NCBI GenBank assembly: GCA_037355855.1
Contig: CM074760.1
Location: 6,378,501-6,442,500 of the forward strand
From: Pseudo-nitzschia pungens
Lineage: Eukaryota > Bacillariophyta > Bacillariophyceae > Bacillariales > Bacillariaceae
Direction: 5' to 3'
Length of the DNA: 64,000 bases
The notes under the pieces were generated by a model, which was given only the letters and a program-made list of their open reading frames with translations, searched no databases and was not told where the DNA came from. The translations under genes and the position numbers were made by a program. Below, in pieces: positions 44,934 through 56,682 of the stretch (positions within the stretch are counted from its first letter, which is position 1; each line of letters begins with the position of its first letter).

Positions 44934-45767
44934 TGAATATCGCTTTGGTGAAGTTGGCTGACTTTTGATCCTTACCAGTATTCATGCCAGGTCGGATTTT
45001 TTGACACATTATTTTTTGACATTTTCCGAACCTTGTGGTTATGAGGAAATCACGATAGTCCGTGTCCGACTAAAAAATAACAATAATAGGAAGAAAATAA
45101 ATCAAACTGCGAGTGCTTACTTGTACTACTGTATTGAATAACAAACAGGTGTACGTACTGTAGCTCTAGAGTCTTGCTTTTGTTTAACCACTTGGGAAGA
45201 GCTTTTCGTGCTAAGGTTAACTTACCGATTACGAAGTACGAGTAGTAAGGTAATCTTACCGTACCGGTACTTGTATTCTGAATTCTAATTCTCAATAACC
45301 GTCCTCCATACTGTTCGTAGAATAGAGTAAGGTTACCTGTACCGGGTAATCTTACTCGTACGGTAAACTTGCTCGTAAGGTTTTACTTCAGACTTGAGTC
45401 TACGAACACTACGTAATTAACCTTACCGTAACCTTACTTCCACTGTTACTTTTCCTAATACTGTAAGCTGTAGTAAGTTACCGTACGAGTACGTAAAGAC
45501 CAGATCTTGAAGTTCAAGTTTTAATGAATACTACTACTAACCTTACTGGAGAACGTTGTCGGACACATGTGAATCAATTGCGGAGTAAGGTTAGACAATT
45601 TTGATTGAGAGAAAAAATCGATTCTTGTTCGGTGCGTAAAGCCATGAATGAAAAAATAGAAGAGATTATTCCAAAACTACGGTGCCTTCTGATAGACACC
45701 TGTGTGCAGTTTCGAAGTTACAACAATCGTGAATCCGGGTAGGAACGATTAGAATGCCACGGATACG
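44934..45767. other. Intergenic, dense in GTAAGGTTACC motifs
   Basis: 834 bp between the Mei2-like gene and the lipid kinase, same strand. From 45200 to 45580 the sequence is almost continuous copies of the degenerate motif. No gene seen. Confidence 0.55.
45200..45590. repeat. Dense cluster of TTACCGGTA/GTAAGGTTAC-type motifs
   Basis: GCTAAGGTTAACTTACCG, AGTAAGGTAATCTTACCG, TAAGGTTACCTGTACCGG, GTAACCTTACTTCC and TACTAACCTTACTGG follow one another. The richest example in the window together with 57640-58310. Confidence 0.6.
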
Positions 45768-47751
45768 ATGCCGATCATTGAAGAGGAAGACTTTAAATGG
45801 CCGAGCACGGAGGCAGAGAGGGTGGAGCTGTTTCTGCGAAAAGCGGGAGATCCGTTCCAGGAAAAGTCTCTGTCGGGACAGAGAAAGTGTGTTTTTCGTC
45901 TTAATGAGAAAAGCCACCTTCTCAATGTTGTATTGAAAGATGAGGCTGAAGAAAGTGTTGTCGATGTTATTGATCCTAAGGATATCATTGGTGTGAACGT
46001 TGAAATCAAATTGATTGCGTTATATTCAGACGAAGAGGTTGACAAAAATACTTCCATCGCTCGAAGGAACACCGATAACGATACTCCTTCAGGGTTGCGC
46101 AAAGAGGCACCATGCTCGCCAGCAGAAGTGAGTCAGGCTGCAGATAATGAACCAAGCTCAGAAATTTTAATTGATAACCAGGCCAACGCCGTATTGTCGA
46201 TTTTTGTGTATCCAAAACGAAAAACACGATTGAAGGGGTCCATTTTTAGATTTTGTGGTACAGATCGCGATGATTCAAAACCAACCAGAGCGGGAATATC
46301 ATTCATGGAAGAGATCGATCAAGAGCAAGACAGTCCTGGTCATCGGTATGCTCATCATCGCCAATTTACCGTTGCACCTACAGAAGACTTTACCGATCTC
46401 TCAATCTTGGTGAACGCGATTCGAAAATTATCTCGACAAATTCCAACGACCAACAGTGAAGTACCATTACGCGACGAAGAAGAAAGGCTGCTCGTCATTG
46501 TCAATCCATATTCGGGCAAAAAGACAGGTGTGAATGAATATGAAACGATGCTTTTTCCAATGTTGGAGCAAGCCGGAATTTCGCATGACTGTCTCATTAC
46601 GACTCACTCGAGACACGCTGAAGAACGGATGAATAAACAAAGCTCGAAGTCGGACTTCAAAGATATTTCTGAGTACAGCGGTATCGTTCTCGTTGGCGGG
46701 GATGGAATCATTCATGAGGTCATGCAGGGAATTCATCGTCGAAGCGATCGAGATGAGATTTTGAAAAAAATAAAACTGGGTACAATTGGAGCTGGGACAT
46801 CAAATGGGTTTTCTGCGAGCTTAGCCCATGCTAGCAAGGTGTGTCTTTGTAATAGAGTTTGAACAATGCAGAAAGCTATGAATGAATAGCGATTGCTACG
46901 AAAGAAATTGCAGTAAGGAATTCAATCAATTCTCGCGACATCTTTTAATGTATCCCTCACTCCAACCTATATTGATATCGTAGGAACATTTTTCACCATT
47001 GGATTCAGCCTTTATGATCGCCAAAGGAATGTCGGCTTTGGTTGATCTGTCACGATACGAGACAAAATCGAAGTCGTACACATCTTTTTTAACCTTCAGT
47101 TGGGCTATGATAGCGGATATCGATATTGAATCAGAGTGCATCCGTTGGGCAGGTTTTCTTCGGATGGATATATGGGGAGTTGTGAGGGTGTTGTTTCTGC
47201 GAAAGTATCGCGCTAGGTTTTCGTATCTCCCGCCAACTGAAGAGAAGAAGACAGTGAAAATTCCGCCATTGGACCAACCACTTGCCGGTTCTGAAGGTTG
47301 GATAACATGCGAAGATGAATTCATAGTATTTTGGGTATCACAGGTTACTCATGCGGGAGAACAAATGTTTCATGCTCCTCCTTGCAAACTGAACGATGGG
47401 ATTTTCCATATAATGATTGTACGGTAAGTTCATCACGGCCGTTTGCCCGGAAGTAATACTGAGAGTTAAATTGACGAAATCCTGATAAACTTTCGTGCTT
47501 CCCCGTAATTTGGTCTCTTCAGCGGAAATGTGTCAAGAGTTCGACTAGCCATGATCCTGTTGTCGATGGAACATGGTGGGCACTACGGTATGAACGGAGT
47601 TGAATTTGTGAAATGTTCTGCTTATCGGCTAGAACCATTAACTCAGGGTTCGTTCAACGACCTTGATGGCGAGGTTATTGAGCCTGGTCCCGTTCAAGCA
47701 GCTGCTTTGCCGTCGTCCATACGAGCTTACTGTGCACCAAAATATTCTTGA
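45768..47751 (+). CDS. Sphingosine/diacylglycerol-kinase-family lipid kinase
   Basis: Phosphorylates a long-chain base or related lipid. Three exons, 45768-46838, 46984-47423 and 47523-47751, closing to 579 residues. The DAGK catalytic domain begins RLLVIVNPYSGKKTG (about 243), has the ATP-binding GGDG in GIVLVGGDGIIHEVMQG (about 310) and the GAGTSNGFSASL loop (about 345). The second half shows DIDIESECIRWAGFLRMDIW and the C-terminal DGEVIEPGPVQ motif that completes the nucleotide site in sphingosine kinases. The N-terminal 230 residues are unique, with acidic and Ser-rich stretches. Ceramide kinase is the main alternative; the DIDIESE...GFLR order favours sphingosine kinase. Confidence 0.85.
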
Positions 47752-48928
47752 CATCTATTCGGCAATTTTGTAAAAAGTACGGAAGACGAGAAAGAGGTGG
47801 ATAATGTTTAATAATAGATATTAGAGTTGGTGGAGTTTCTTGGTGCCATTCCGTTCACTGACCCCTTGGATGTAGCGGTATTATTGTGATAGTAGTTTTT
47901 GTGTCAGAAGTGGGAGTGGGACGAAAGCAACATTTAGTATACAACCGGTGGACACGGCTGCTGACTGGTTCGAAGCAATAATATACTTCTCTACAGTATT
48001 TCTCAATGTTGTCGTTCACTCTGAGAGCAGAATCTGATGAAGGTCGCAGTCGAGTTCATCAGTAGGCAGTGATATCTCTCTCTCTCTCTTACAAAACAGA
48101 ATAGCTTCAGACACATCACACCATTCACCTACTCTCTTTAAATTATTCCTTTCAACAATATGCCAGATAGGACAAGTCATACTAGACAAAGTCACCGCAA
48201 AGTGAAAAGTTACAACGAATTCGATTTCCCAATTATCAATACCAGAATAATAGCTTTATGTTGTCCAGAAGAGACCAAGTTCAAAGGCGATAAATCACTC
48301 CAAACTACCGACAGTTCCTCCAGAGAAGCGCTTGGTTCTAAAACAATCACACCCTCGTCACTTCTTCCAGGTGAAAAGAGTAACACAGGTAAAAAAGTCA
48401 GTGGGGGGTAATCTTACTAGTAGTACTATTACTAGTTCCATGTATTTGTAAAATAAATAAATAAATCTGTTGTTAAAAAGTCAGAGAAATGTTTCTTCTC
48501 AGTGACACCAGTAACACACTGAATAATTGTCTGAGATTATTCACTTTTATTGAATTTGAATTACTTCGTAGTCATCAATGAAGTTTGCAAACAATGAAGT
48601 TTGCAATCCCAGAATGGCATTTTCTATTACTGAGTTTTTTTCCTCCAGGAATTGACCTGCCCTGCTGGATTTTTCACGGATGACGTACAGATCTGGATGA
48701 ATCGCATTCGTTAACCACCGTCGAACTCTTCGTTCGAGAACCTACAAACGTGTAACCGAGACAAAGCAAATTGCATCGCTGCTCGTCTCGATCGTCTAAC
48801 AATTTACCACCGGCCACCGGCAACCGAATTGTTTTATTCACGAACGATAGCCACCATCCTCGTGTTGTTGAGTGAGCGAAGGGAAACAGGAGCACGGAAG
48901 ATAACACAACGACACTTTGCGACGAAAC
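47752..48928. other. Intergenic
   Basis: 1.18 kb with a (CT)n run at 48072-48088, a Ser/Lys-rich 83-residue frame (48160-48411) without features, and an ACTAGTAGTACTATTACTAG palindrome at 48416-48435. No gene confidently present. Confidence 0.5.
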
Positions 48929-49995
48929 ATGACAACTCTTAGTTCAACGACGTCTTTATCCTCGCCAGCTCTTATGATGGAGGAAGGAGCGGACACCATC
49001 ACACAAGTAGTCGTCCACCCATTGGTCTTATTGCATGTCTTGGACCACCACACCCGACGACAGGAAGCTTCGGGAAGGGTAATTGGCACTTTGTTAGGAA
49101 GAAGAGACGGGAAGAAGGTGAGAAGACTGCTTCTGAATACGACTATCATAGTGATGGCGAATGACTCCGTAGATCTTCGCATTTCGATGACAAAACATTT
49201 TTATTTTGTTGGGATCTGAACCTGAACTTACGGGATTTTCTCTTCGAACTGATGTCACTGTCAATGTAGATCGAGGTAACAAACTGTTTTGCCGTACCTC
49301 ATGCTGAAAGAGGAGATGAAGTTGCTATCGGTAAGGATTTCAACAAGCAGATGTTGGCCTTGCACCTGAAAGCGAATAAGAAAGAAACTGTTGTGGGATG
49401 GTATGCATCGGCTGCCCTGGCAGATGGAGACGACGAAGCCCCGGACTTGATTGCGAACACGTCGTCACTAATCCATGAATTTTATGCGGAGGAATCCGAT
49501 GAGGGAGATCCGATCCATCTGGTAGTTGACACCAGGCTTCTAGAAGACGCTATCACGGCCAGAGCCTACCGAAGCACACCAGTAATGGTTCAAGGAGAGT
49601 CCATGGCCAATATGTTCCACGAGTTGCGCTTGACTCTTCAAAAGTCGGAACCGGAGACTCTCGCCCTGCACCGAATGGTGGCAGACAGTAAGGGAAGCGA
49701 TGCCGAAAAATCAGAGGAAGAGCCACTGCTAGTTTCAATGGAAAAGTTGTACAACTTGTTGGAAACTGCGTCTAATTACGTCGACTCCGTTGTGGAAGGA
49801 AATACATCACCCGATGCTGAAATTGGTCGCAAAGTTGCCGATACGTTGGCTACTGTCCCACGTATTCGACCCGAAGTATTTGATAAGCTCTTCAACGATT
49901 CCTTGCAGGACTTGCTCATGGTCACTTACCTTTCCAATATCACACAAACGCAGCTTTCTATCGCAGAAAAACTCAATGCAAGTCTGGGAGTCTAA
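48929..49995 (+). CDS. EIF3F: Eukaryotic translation initiation factor 3 subunit F
   Basis: MPN-domain subunit of eIF3. Two exons, 48929-49117 and 49270-49995; 304 residues. The MPN domain (about 22-160) reads VVVHPLVLLHVLDHHTRR, SGRVIGTLLGRRDGKK across the junction to IEVTNCFAVPHAERGDEVAI, then LKANKKETVVGWYASA, SLIHEFYAEE and DPIHLVVDTRL. It lacks the JAMM metal-binding His-x-His...Ser-x-x-Asp set, as expected for eIF3f. The helical C-terminus (LLVSMEKLYNLLETASNYVD) ends in QTQLSIAEKLNASLG. Convergent with SEH1, 207 bp apart. Confidence 0.94.
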
Positions 49996-50202
49996 GAATT
50001 TGAATGTTAGGAAAAAATATAGCTTTTATTTTTACATCCATCGAAGCGTACTCTCCCTGTAGGTCACCTTCAACGATATTCTTTTCCTTGTTTTCAATGT
50101 CCCACGCAACAATCGTTCTATCAGTGTGGACATCTACGAGTGCACAAACGTACATAAATCCAATTGTGTTCCGTTACATAGAGTCGTTCACAATTACACA
50201 AA

Positions 50203-51581
50203 TTACGAGGCGGCAACTTGGTTAACATCCCCTTGGAGACTTGAAACGCATTGAAAGTTACCCTCGAAATCAGACTTCCACATTTGAACCACCCCGCGAT
50301 CGCCGCTGCATGCCAAGACTGTGCCGGTTACGTTCCACTGACACCTCCAAGCATTCGAAACTGGAATCGTCTGAGTAGCGTCAAGCTCCAGGGCATCACT
50401 CTCTCCATCGCTTCCTCGAGATAACTTGAAAATACGCAATTGTTTCCCTTCCGCAGATGCGATGAAGTGGTATCGTCGTCCCACATTCGGTGCCCACGCC
50501 ACATCCAAAACTTCCCCGACAGGAGGTGGAGGCAAAACGATGATAGAATTCCATTGCCGAGAGCTCTCGCTATAGCGGTAAACAATCGGATGTGCTCCAC
50601 CGACAACAAGCGTGGGTGGTTCGAAACGGCCGGTCGACCAGCTCAAGCACGTTACTCCCACACCGTCACGGAAGCATTGGAGGGTAGAGGCATTCGCCCA
50701 TTGTGCAAGGTTCATCACATCCACAGCTGAGTTGATTGTGAGGAATGCAAGCAGCCAAAACAATGTTATTAAAGCATAGCGAAAAATCTAGAGGGATGGA
50801 ATATAGGATCTCTTCATTGGAACAAAAAAGGGCACCTTCACATTCGCAGTGTATTTGGACAACTTACCCTCGTAAATTCGGACGCATCTATAACAAAACG
50901 TGCAGGTATCAAAGTATTGAGATCAAAGTATTGAGAACCAACATTTGATATTGATTACAAATCCGAGAGAAGAGTCACACGTCAGTAGCTACCTGTCTGT
51001 CCATTCCATATTCGATGATACAGCGCAAAATTAACTCACCCGTCCGCTGAACCAGTTGCAAGTTTCAGTCCCCAGTGCCTGGGTGCAAATTCGACGCAAG
51101 CTACAGCTTTTCGTGCTTCCGTAAGTTGTGCCTTCGCTATCCACCGAGAGGCTACGGAAGTTGCATTAGTTCTTTCTTCAAAGATTTTTGCTTCGTGATC
51201 AGAACCACATCTGTTTTCGATACCCAAACAAAATGAACAACTGTGAGAAAAATAGTCGCACTCTTTCGTCATAATTCACCCTTAGTTGTCCCGGAATAGC
51301 GGAATTCGCAACCAAACTAGCCAACCGACTCACGTTGCAATAAGGCTCCCGTACTCTGGGTGACCCCAACTGAGCATGCTGACACTCCCTCTGTGGGCTT
51401 GCCATTCTCCAACCAAGCTCCATTCCCCACTATCCGTTAGATCCCACACCCGAACGAAACGATCGCCACTACAAGTTGCCATACGGCGTCCATAAATGTC
51501 AAAGGCACAACCATGAATATAGTCTTGGTGCATCGAAGAAATCACTTGCGTCGAAGACGCATTAGCAGCACTTGGCGGCAT
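50203..51581 (-). CDS. SEH1: Nucleoporin SEH1 (WD40)
   Basis: WD40 propeller subunit of the Y-shaped nuclear pore complex and of the GATOR2/SEA complex. Four exons, 51581-51334, 51240-51040, 50887-50868 (only 20 nt) and 50726-50203; 330 residues. The order matches the family: HQDYIHGCAFDIYGRRMATC, VRVWDLTDSGEWSLVGEW, AHRGSVSMLSWGHPEYGSL, then ARKAVACVEFAPRHWGLKL, LATGSADG joined through the microexon to CVRIYEAVDVMNLAQW, and WNVTGTVLACSGDRGVVQMW. SEC13 is the close alternative, but IYEAxDVMNLxQW is a SEH1 feature. Each intron is GT-AG and about 90-155 bp. Confidence 0.92.
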
Positions 51582-53071
51582 CGTGTTGTGTATTTGTAAA
51601 TAGCTGTGAGTCTTTATGTGTTTTAATCCGTAGCGAGAGAGCAGAGGATAGAGAATGCACGACCGACTAAATTGGTCAATTGGTCGAGATGCGTCGTCCT
51701 GATGCGGAGGGAATTCACTCTCCAGACTACAGAGATGCGAGTTTGATGCGTCGCTGAGATAGAAATATCAATGGATCGAATCAATCTCATCAAAAAAATA
51801 AATTCTCATTTCAAAAATTAAAATGTTTGATATTTTTCTCTCAAAAAATTGAAATATCTTCAGTACCGGTACAGTGGAACTGCTGAGTAAATCCGTCATA
51901 CACAGTGATTTACTACTATTGTCCAGAAAATTGCTCTCTTTGCCAATGATTAGCAGCACTAAGATCACAAAAAATATTGAACTAGGAGAACTATTTCAAA
52001 TGATGACATGAATTTGTTCTCATCATACAACTGGTGTGTATATTTCAGAATCAGCAACTGCATCCTCAATATAAAATTCTGAATCAGCTGAGGAGAAATG
52101 AGGGTTGTTTTTCGTTTTCTTGATTGCTTTGTAACGATGACGACATTGAGTCCAGGTTCACAAGAGGTACTACTACATTATGACTACTTATTGTGTCACA
52201 GCACACAACTCAGTGGTGGTAGATAATCGTTCGAACGGATTGAATGGATTGTGAATGGATTTCAACTCTTCATGCCATCCCTTTTCGGCAGAGAATTCTT
52301 CTCGTAGTACATTGGCAGAGACGTCACAAAAAAACTTCACAGTTTGGAGGGATCAACTTCTGCAACTTTTCTCCTTTACTGAATTTGGTGCACCTGGTTT
52401 TCACATACCTAAATTATTTCCATATCAAGGTCTCAGATACGTATCTTGAACAGAAGTCATCTCGAGCGCAGTTCAAACATATCCTTTTTTTGCAGGACCG
52501 AAAAATAGGATGGTTTCTAGAGGAAGCTGAGGAAATTTTTAAAGATCGCTTCAGTAAGAATATGTACGATACAGGCGAACACAGTCACTGGTGCGAATTT
52601 GAAAACGTGACATGATGCTGTACCGTATTGGAATGCATAATGAATGCGATGTCTACAATATGTAGACAAACTTCCATGCTTTATCTCGTTAAGTTCATAA
52701 AGTATGATTACTATTTTGCGAAGCTATGAGGAATAAGGCACCACCAACTCATGCAATCTATGATATCATGTGGGTCAACTTGTTAAACTTGCTTTATCTT
52801 TGTTTTGCTCACTGGTTCGCGCTAAACCACGATTTTGTGTACTGAAGAACAAATCGCAGTAGTACACAACATTTGGATTGCTTTCTGGTTTATATGAATT
52901 CGGACATCCAATCAAAGCTCGAAAAACGATGACGTCTCGCCATACGTATTGTTAGAAGTCAAGCGTCGCCTGCTTAGTTAGTTGCATAAGATTACACGAC
53001 CTTTCATACAGACCTCTCCAACAAATCTCCCTAGTCCTATCGGAACGAGCCAGCAATAAATATAGAGGTGG
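51582..53071. other. Intergenic
   Basis: 1.49 kb between SEH1 start and the SYP7 stop. AT-rich with TATTTTTCTC runs. A plus-strand frame of 123 residues (52244-52615) starts from ATG but shows no known domain and has no splice context; not called as a gene. Confidence 0.45.
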
Positions 53072-54097
53072 TTAGATACACGTGATGCTAAGCTGCAAAA
53101 AATAGGAAGAATCCAGCCGGCGTGCCACTTTCAGAAAGTAGCTTTCCTTGAAGCAATCAAAACTTACTCTTACGAAGTTCCAAATTACAGCTGCAAAGCC
53201 TATGGCCAAGACTATGCACATAATGTCTACCATCATCTTATCTCCAGCCCGTCCAACCTGCTCTAGAGTTTCCTTCATTCTGCCGTTTACAGTTGTCATT
53301 CTTTCAAGATTTTTGTCAAGCTTTTTATCCACCTTGTCCAACATTTGAGTTTGGAGGCGAACTTCTTCGCCTTGCTGCTGCGCAATTTCTGCCAAATCTT
53401 GGATACCTTCGCCAATTTCATCGAGCTGTAAATCGAAATCTGCATCACGTTCCTCGAGTTGCATTATCTGCTGCTGCTGTTCGCTTGTCAACGCCACTCC
53501 TCCACCAGCGCCGCCCCAAGATTTCTTTTGTTTCTTTCCATACGACCCAGTAGGGTCATACGACAATGCCTTCGTGTTTAGGGCTGCTGCAGCATCAGGT
53601 GTGCGGCTGCGTGCATAACCTTTCATTTGTGCGTCTTTTACCTTTTCAATCTCGGCGTAGAGGCGTTTGACCAATTCGGATTGAATTTCCAGTTCTTCAG
53701 GGGTAAATTTACTTTTTTTCTTACGCGCTTCCTTCTTATAAATGCCCTCCAATTCTCGCCATTCGTCTGTTGCCTGTCGGATGTTTTCCCGAGTCTCTGC
53801 TTGCATTTTGATAATGTCTTTCGCGTTGTCACCTCCATACCCCGCCCCCTCGAGCTGTTTGGTATCCTTCAAGAGTTGATGAATGGTTTTCAACCGATCA
53901 ACGATTGTCGACTTCAGCGTTAAAAACTTAGATCCCTTCTTTTCAGCTTTCTTGTTCGATCCCATCTTGGCCGCATTTTTTGCTTTCGCTCGTTTTTCAT
54001 CCTCGGAAGTTTTGGGCTTGGCGCCAATGTCCTCCTGAATAGTATACAACTTGGTTAGAAGATCCGTTATCTCTTCGTCCTCTCGCGCCCCACCCAT
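53072..54097 (-). CDS. SYP7: Qc-SNARE, SYP7-type syntaxin
   Basis: Membrane-fusion SNARE of the plant/protist SYP7 family. Two exons, 54097-53168 and 53092-53072, separated by a 75-bp GTAAGT...TTTTTTGCAG intron whose length is a multiple of 3 with no stop; the spliced product is 316 residues, the unspliced 341. The SNARE motif (about 215-280) reads IMQLEERDADFDLQLDEIGE and continues QTQMLDKVDKKLDKNLERM, with Gln in the central layer. A C-terminal anchor (VDIMCIVLAIGFAAVIW) follows, then only a short lumenal tail. The N-terminal region has a Lys-rich segment (KRAKAKNAAKMGSNKKAEKK) and a helical domain. Confidence 0.87.
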   Translation of the reverse strand: MGGAREDEEITDLLTKLYTIQEDIGAKPKTSEDEKRAKAKNAAKMGSNKKAEKKGSKFLTLKSTIVDRLKTIHQLLKDTKQLEGAGYGGDNAKDIIKMQAETRENIRQATDEWRELEGIYKKEARKKKSKFTPEELEIQSELVKRLYAEIEKVKDAQMKGYARSRTPDAAAALNTKALSYDPTGSYGKKQKKSWGGAGGGVALTSEQQQQIMQLEERDADFDLQLDEIGEGIQDLAEIAQQQGEEVRLQTQMLDKVDKKLDKNLERMTTVNGRMKETLEQVGRAGDKMMVDIMCIVLAIGFAAVIWNFVRVSFDCFKESYFLKVARRLDSSYFLQLSITCI

Positions 54098-55387
54098 CTT
54101 ACTTCTGGAATATAACGAAATTAAATAACAGAAAAATCGATTTTGATTCTTATTCCGTCCTGAATAGGCTTGTGTCTGTAGTTTTTTTTAATTACGAAGT
54201 AAAAGAGAGGACGACAGATGAAAGCACTGGGGGAGTAATTACAAGAGAATAAAGACTTCATTGTACGAATCATCGCAAAGAAGGATATTACGATTGCAAG
54301 CAGTCCTTACTCGTATTCATTATCACCAAATATCTACGAAAAATAGCGTACAGTATCTTACACGTACCCACCGTACTTCTATTTTTTTCGTGTTGGTTCT
54401 TCTGAAAAGGGCAATAACCATGAGAGATAAGATTATTGTACTACAGGTAAGGTTACGTAAGTTGCCGGGGTCATGGTGCCGTTGAATTTATCGTCCTGAA
54501 AAAAATACTTTTAAAAAAAAATATTACTAAGGTTAGTAAGATTACTACGTAAGAGATTATTTTTAACTCTGAGTATTCATTAGTCATCTTTTTGGAGTCT
54601 TTATATATCACATTTTTCACCCTTTGTAATATTCTTGCACAGGGGCAGTACGCGAGACGATGAGGTTCTACCGATGTCCGTGTCTTTGCTCATTGCAAAC
54701 TACTTAGCGAAACTGTTGATCACGAAAGTCTTTAACGAATATTTGACGCCCCTTGCGGGCATGATTTGTCTTTTGCTTTTCCCTTCGATGAAATTATCTA
54801 GAACACATCACCGTCCAAAGAGTGCTAGTAGGATCTATGAGGTTCTAGTTGTAACAGGTTATGTCGTATTGTCGGATTCAAGACCACATGGTTGCCTTGC
54901 ATGCCGTGGGTTCGAGTCCTGTACGGTATGCTGAAGTTTTGGACCGAAGGCTGTTTGTATTACGTTCGCTCGTACCGTAACTGCGATCATCGTTGTTTTC
55001 GTCATGAAAATTTTTCTTGTCATACCGTAATTACTTACCACTCCAAGTAAAACTACGAGGACTATCATGCAACGAACCACGCAACGAAAAACCATCACAA
55101 TACCCTTGACACAGATTAGTTTGATATTCTCGTTCCAAACTTCTTGAATTGTAGGTTTTAAACGAAACACAGTCCCCGAACTATATCTGACCTACCGGTA
55201 CCTCGCGTTGCATAAAAGTGTAATAATGTATTATATTGTATTGATAATTATCAGTGTTTGCGTCCAAAATTGAAGAAGTCGTTTTTCTTCATCGCATCCG
55301 AACTGAAAATGGCTTTATTGAAGTGTAGTATAAAAATCTCTTCCCCAAAATGATATATTGGAATCAATCCCATTTCTATTCCTCTTC
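54098..55387. other. Intergenic with tRNA-like element
   Basis: 1.29 kb between SYP7 and the KA1-like gene. GTAAGGTTACG-type motifs (54440-54550) and a perfect Pol III B-box (54909-54919). No protein gene is supported. Confidence 0.5.
54866..54932 (+). other. tRNA-like sequence with perfect B box (degenerate or SINE-like)
   Basis: GGTTCGAGTCC (54909-54919) equals the Pol III B-box consensus, preceded by a CCTTGCATGCC segment resembling a tRNA-Ala(TGC) anticodon loop. ATGTCGT near 54864 can pair (with G-U wobbles) to ACGGTAT after the B box. The variable arm and a good D arm are missing, so a functional tRNA is unlikely; a decayed tRNA or tRNA-derived repeat fits better. Confidence 0.3.
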
Positions 55388-56682
55388 TCAACAATTTCGA
55401 AGTCGTACAATCAACTTATTAGCTTCTTGCTCGAGCCCTCGATGGCTGCTGAACCCTCGACTACATGCAGATATAATGATACTCGAAGCACTCATCTCAT
55501 GCATTTCATTTTCAACTTCTTTCGAGACAAGAAGAAACCGTAAGCATTTAGCTGCCTCGAATGCATCGTGTGGTTTCGTTGATGCATCTCGCATAGAGAC
55601 CAACAGGAAGGATAAAAACGACCTCGTTTTGAGTTGATTACCGTTCATGGACAAAATTTCGGCCAGGTCAGTGTTGCCAACAGCTTCACAACTGTTTGCG
55701 ATCACTCCAAATATCTTTCTACGAAGACAGGAAGAGTGGAACGAGTGCACACCCTTCTGATTTTTGTCGTCCCAAGCATTGAGCAAAGACTGAAATTGCT
55801 TCAAGCAACAATCATCGGAAAGAACGGACTTCGCAGCAATTATCTTGGTTTTGCTTAACTTCGTCATTTTCTCTACACTCTCGAGACCTAGAAGTTGAGC
55901 ATCGGATTTCTTAGAATGGAGCATGCTGAAAGCTCTCTTGAGATCATCTCTGATGCAATTTTGACTATTATCCAGAGTCCTCTTGGGAAGTGTGGATGGG
56001 ATGACAAAACGTCTTGATGGAGAAAGTTGCAGGTCATTCTGTGATCCTTTTGAAGCTCGCAAAATTGTTTTCGCAGCATCCCGAAATTCCACAGAGCACC
56101 CCACTAGTCGCTTTACTTCGACTATAACAATGCCATCAGAACTAAAAATACGGATCACAAGCTTAACACCACTTTGTGTTTCGACTACGAGTGAATTCTT
56201 TGGTTTTAGACAAGGAAGGGGAAAGTTTTATGAGGGCATTGTGAGTGAGAGGAAACCGTATATTTGGACAAATAGTCAACCCATAAAGAGTGAAATGTAC
56301 GTACATCTTCTTGCACGTTCGTCGAACCGATAATTATTGATGCAGAATTCAGCAAGGTACAAATTCTATCAGCCACCTTCTGTGGTTTTGCATCTTTCAC
56401 GTAGATATTTGTTCGAACTAACTTATAATCGGCAGGAAGTTCTAATGATTCGAGTACTTTCCAATCTTGTGACATTGAGGAGGACAATCCGTTTGGTTCT
56501 CGTTCGTCATTGTCACGTGAAAGATTCGATGATTTGGTTGACGAGTTGACACGTCTAAGCGAAGGGGATAGGGGACCGGGGAAAGTGGGAAGATTAGTCA
56601 GTGGCTGGATCATCACGCTTCTGTAGTCCGGACCGTCTTCATCGGTTCGCTCGTGTGTGTTGCGCTCATCGTGTTTGAACAT
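55388..56682 (-). CDS. Protein with KA1-like domain and helical C-terminus, no kinase
   Basis: Two exons, 56682-56305 and 56185-55388 (GTACGT donor, CTCGTAG acceptor); 391 residues, start at the first ATG of the frame. Residues about 75-170 look like a KA1/AMPK-C-terminal-type domain: YKLVRTNIYVKDAKPQKVAD, RICTLLNSASIIIGS, joined over the intron to KVVLSFVIRIFSSDGIVIVE and VKRLVGCSVEFRDAAKTIL. KA1 domains usually end protein kinases, where they bind acidic lipids. Here the kinase is absent and the rest (about 200-391) is helical and may be ARM/HEAT-like. Function unknown; a membrane or kinase-adaptor role is conceivable. The N-terminal 70 residues are Ser/Asp-rich and disordered. Confidence 0.6.

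Noticed and set aside
48160..48411. An 83-residue Ser/Lys-rich frame
   Set aside because: Short, no features, in a spacer with simple repeats.
52244..52615. A 123-residue plus-strand frame
   Set aside because: Begins with ATG but has no recognisable motif and lies in AT-rich spacer; kept only as a note.
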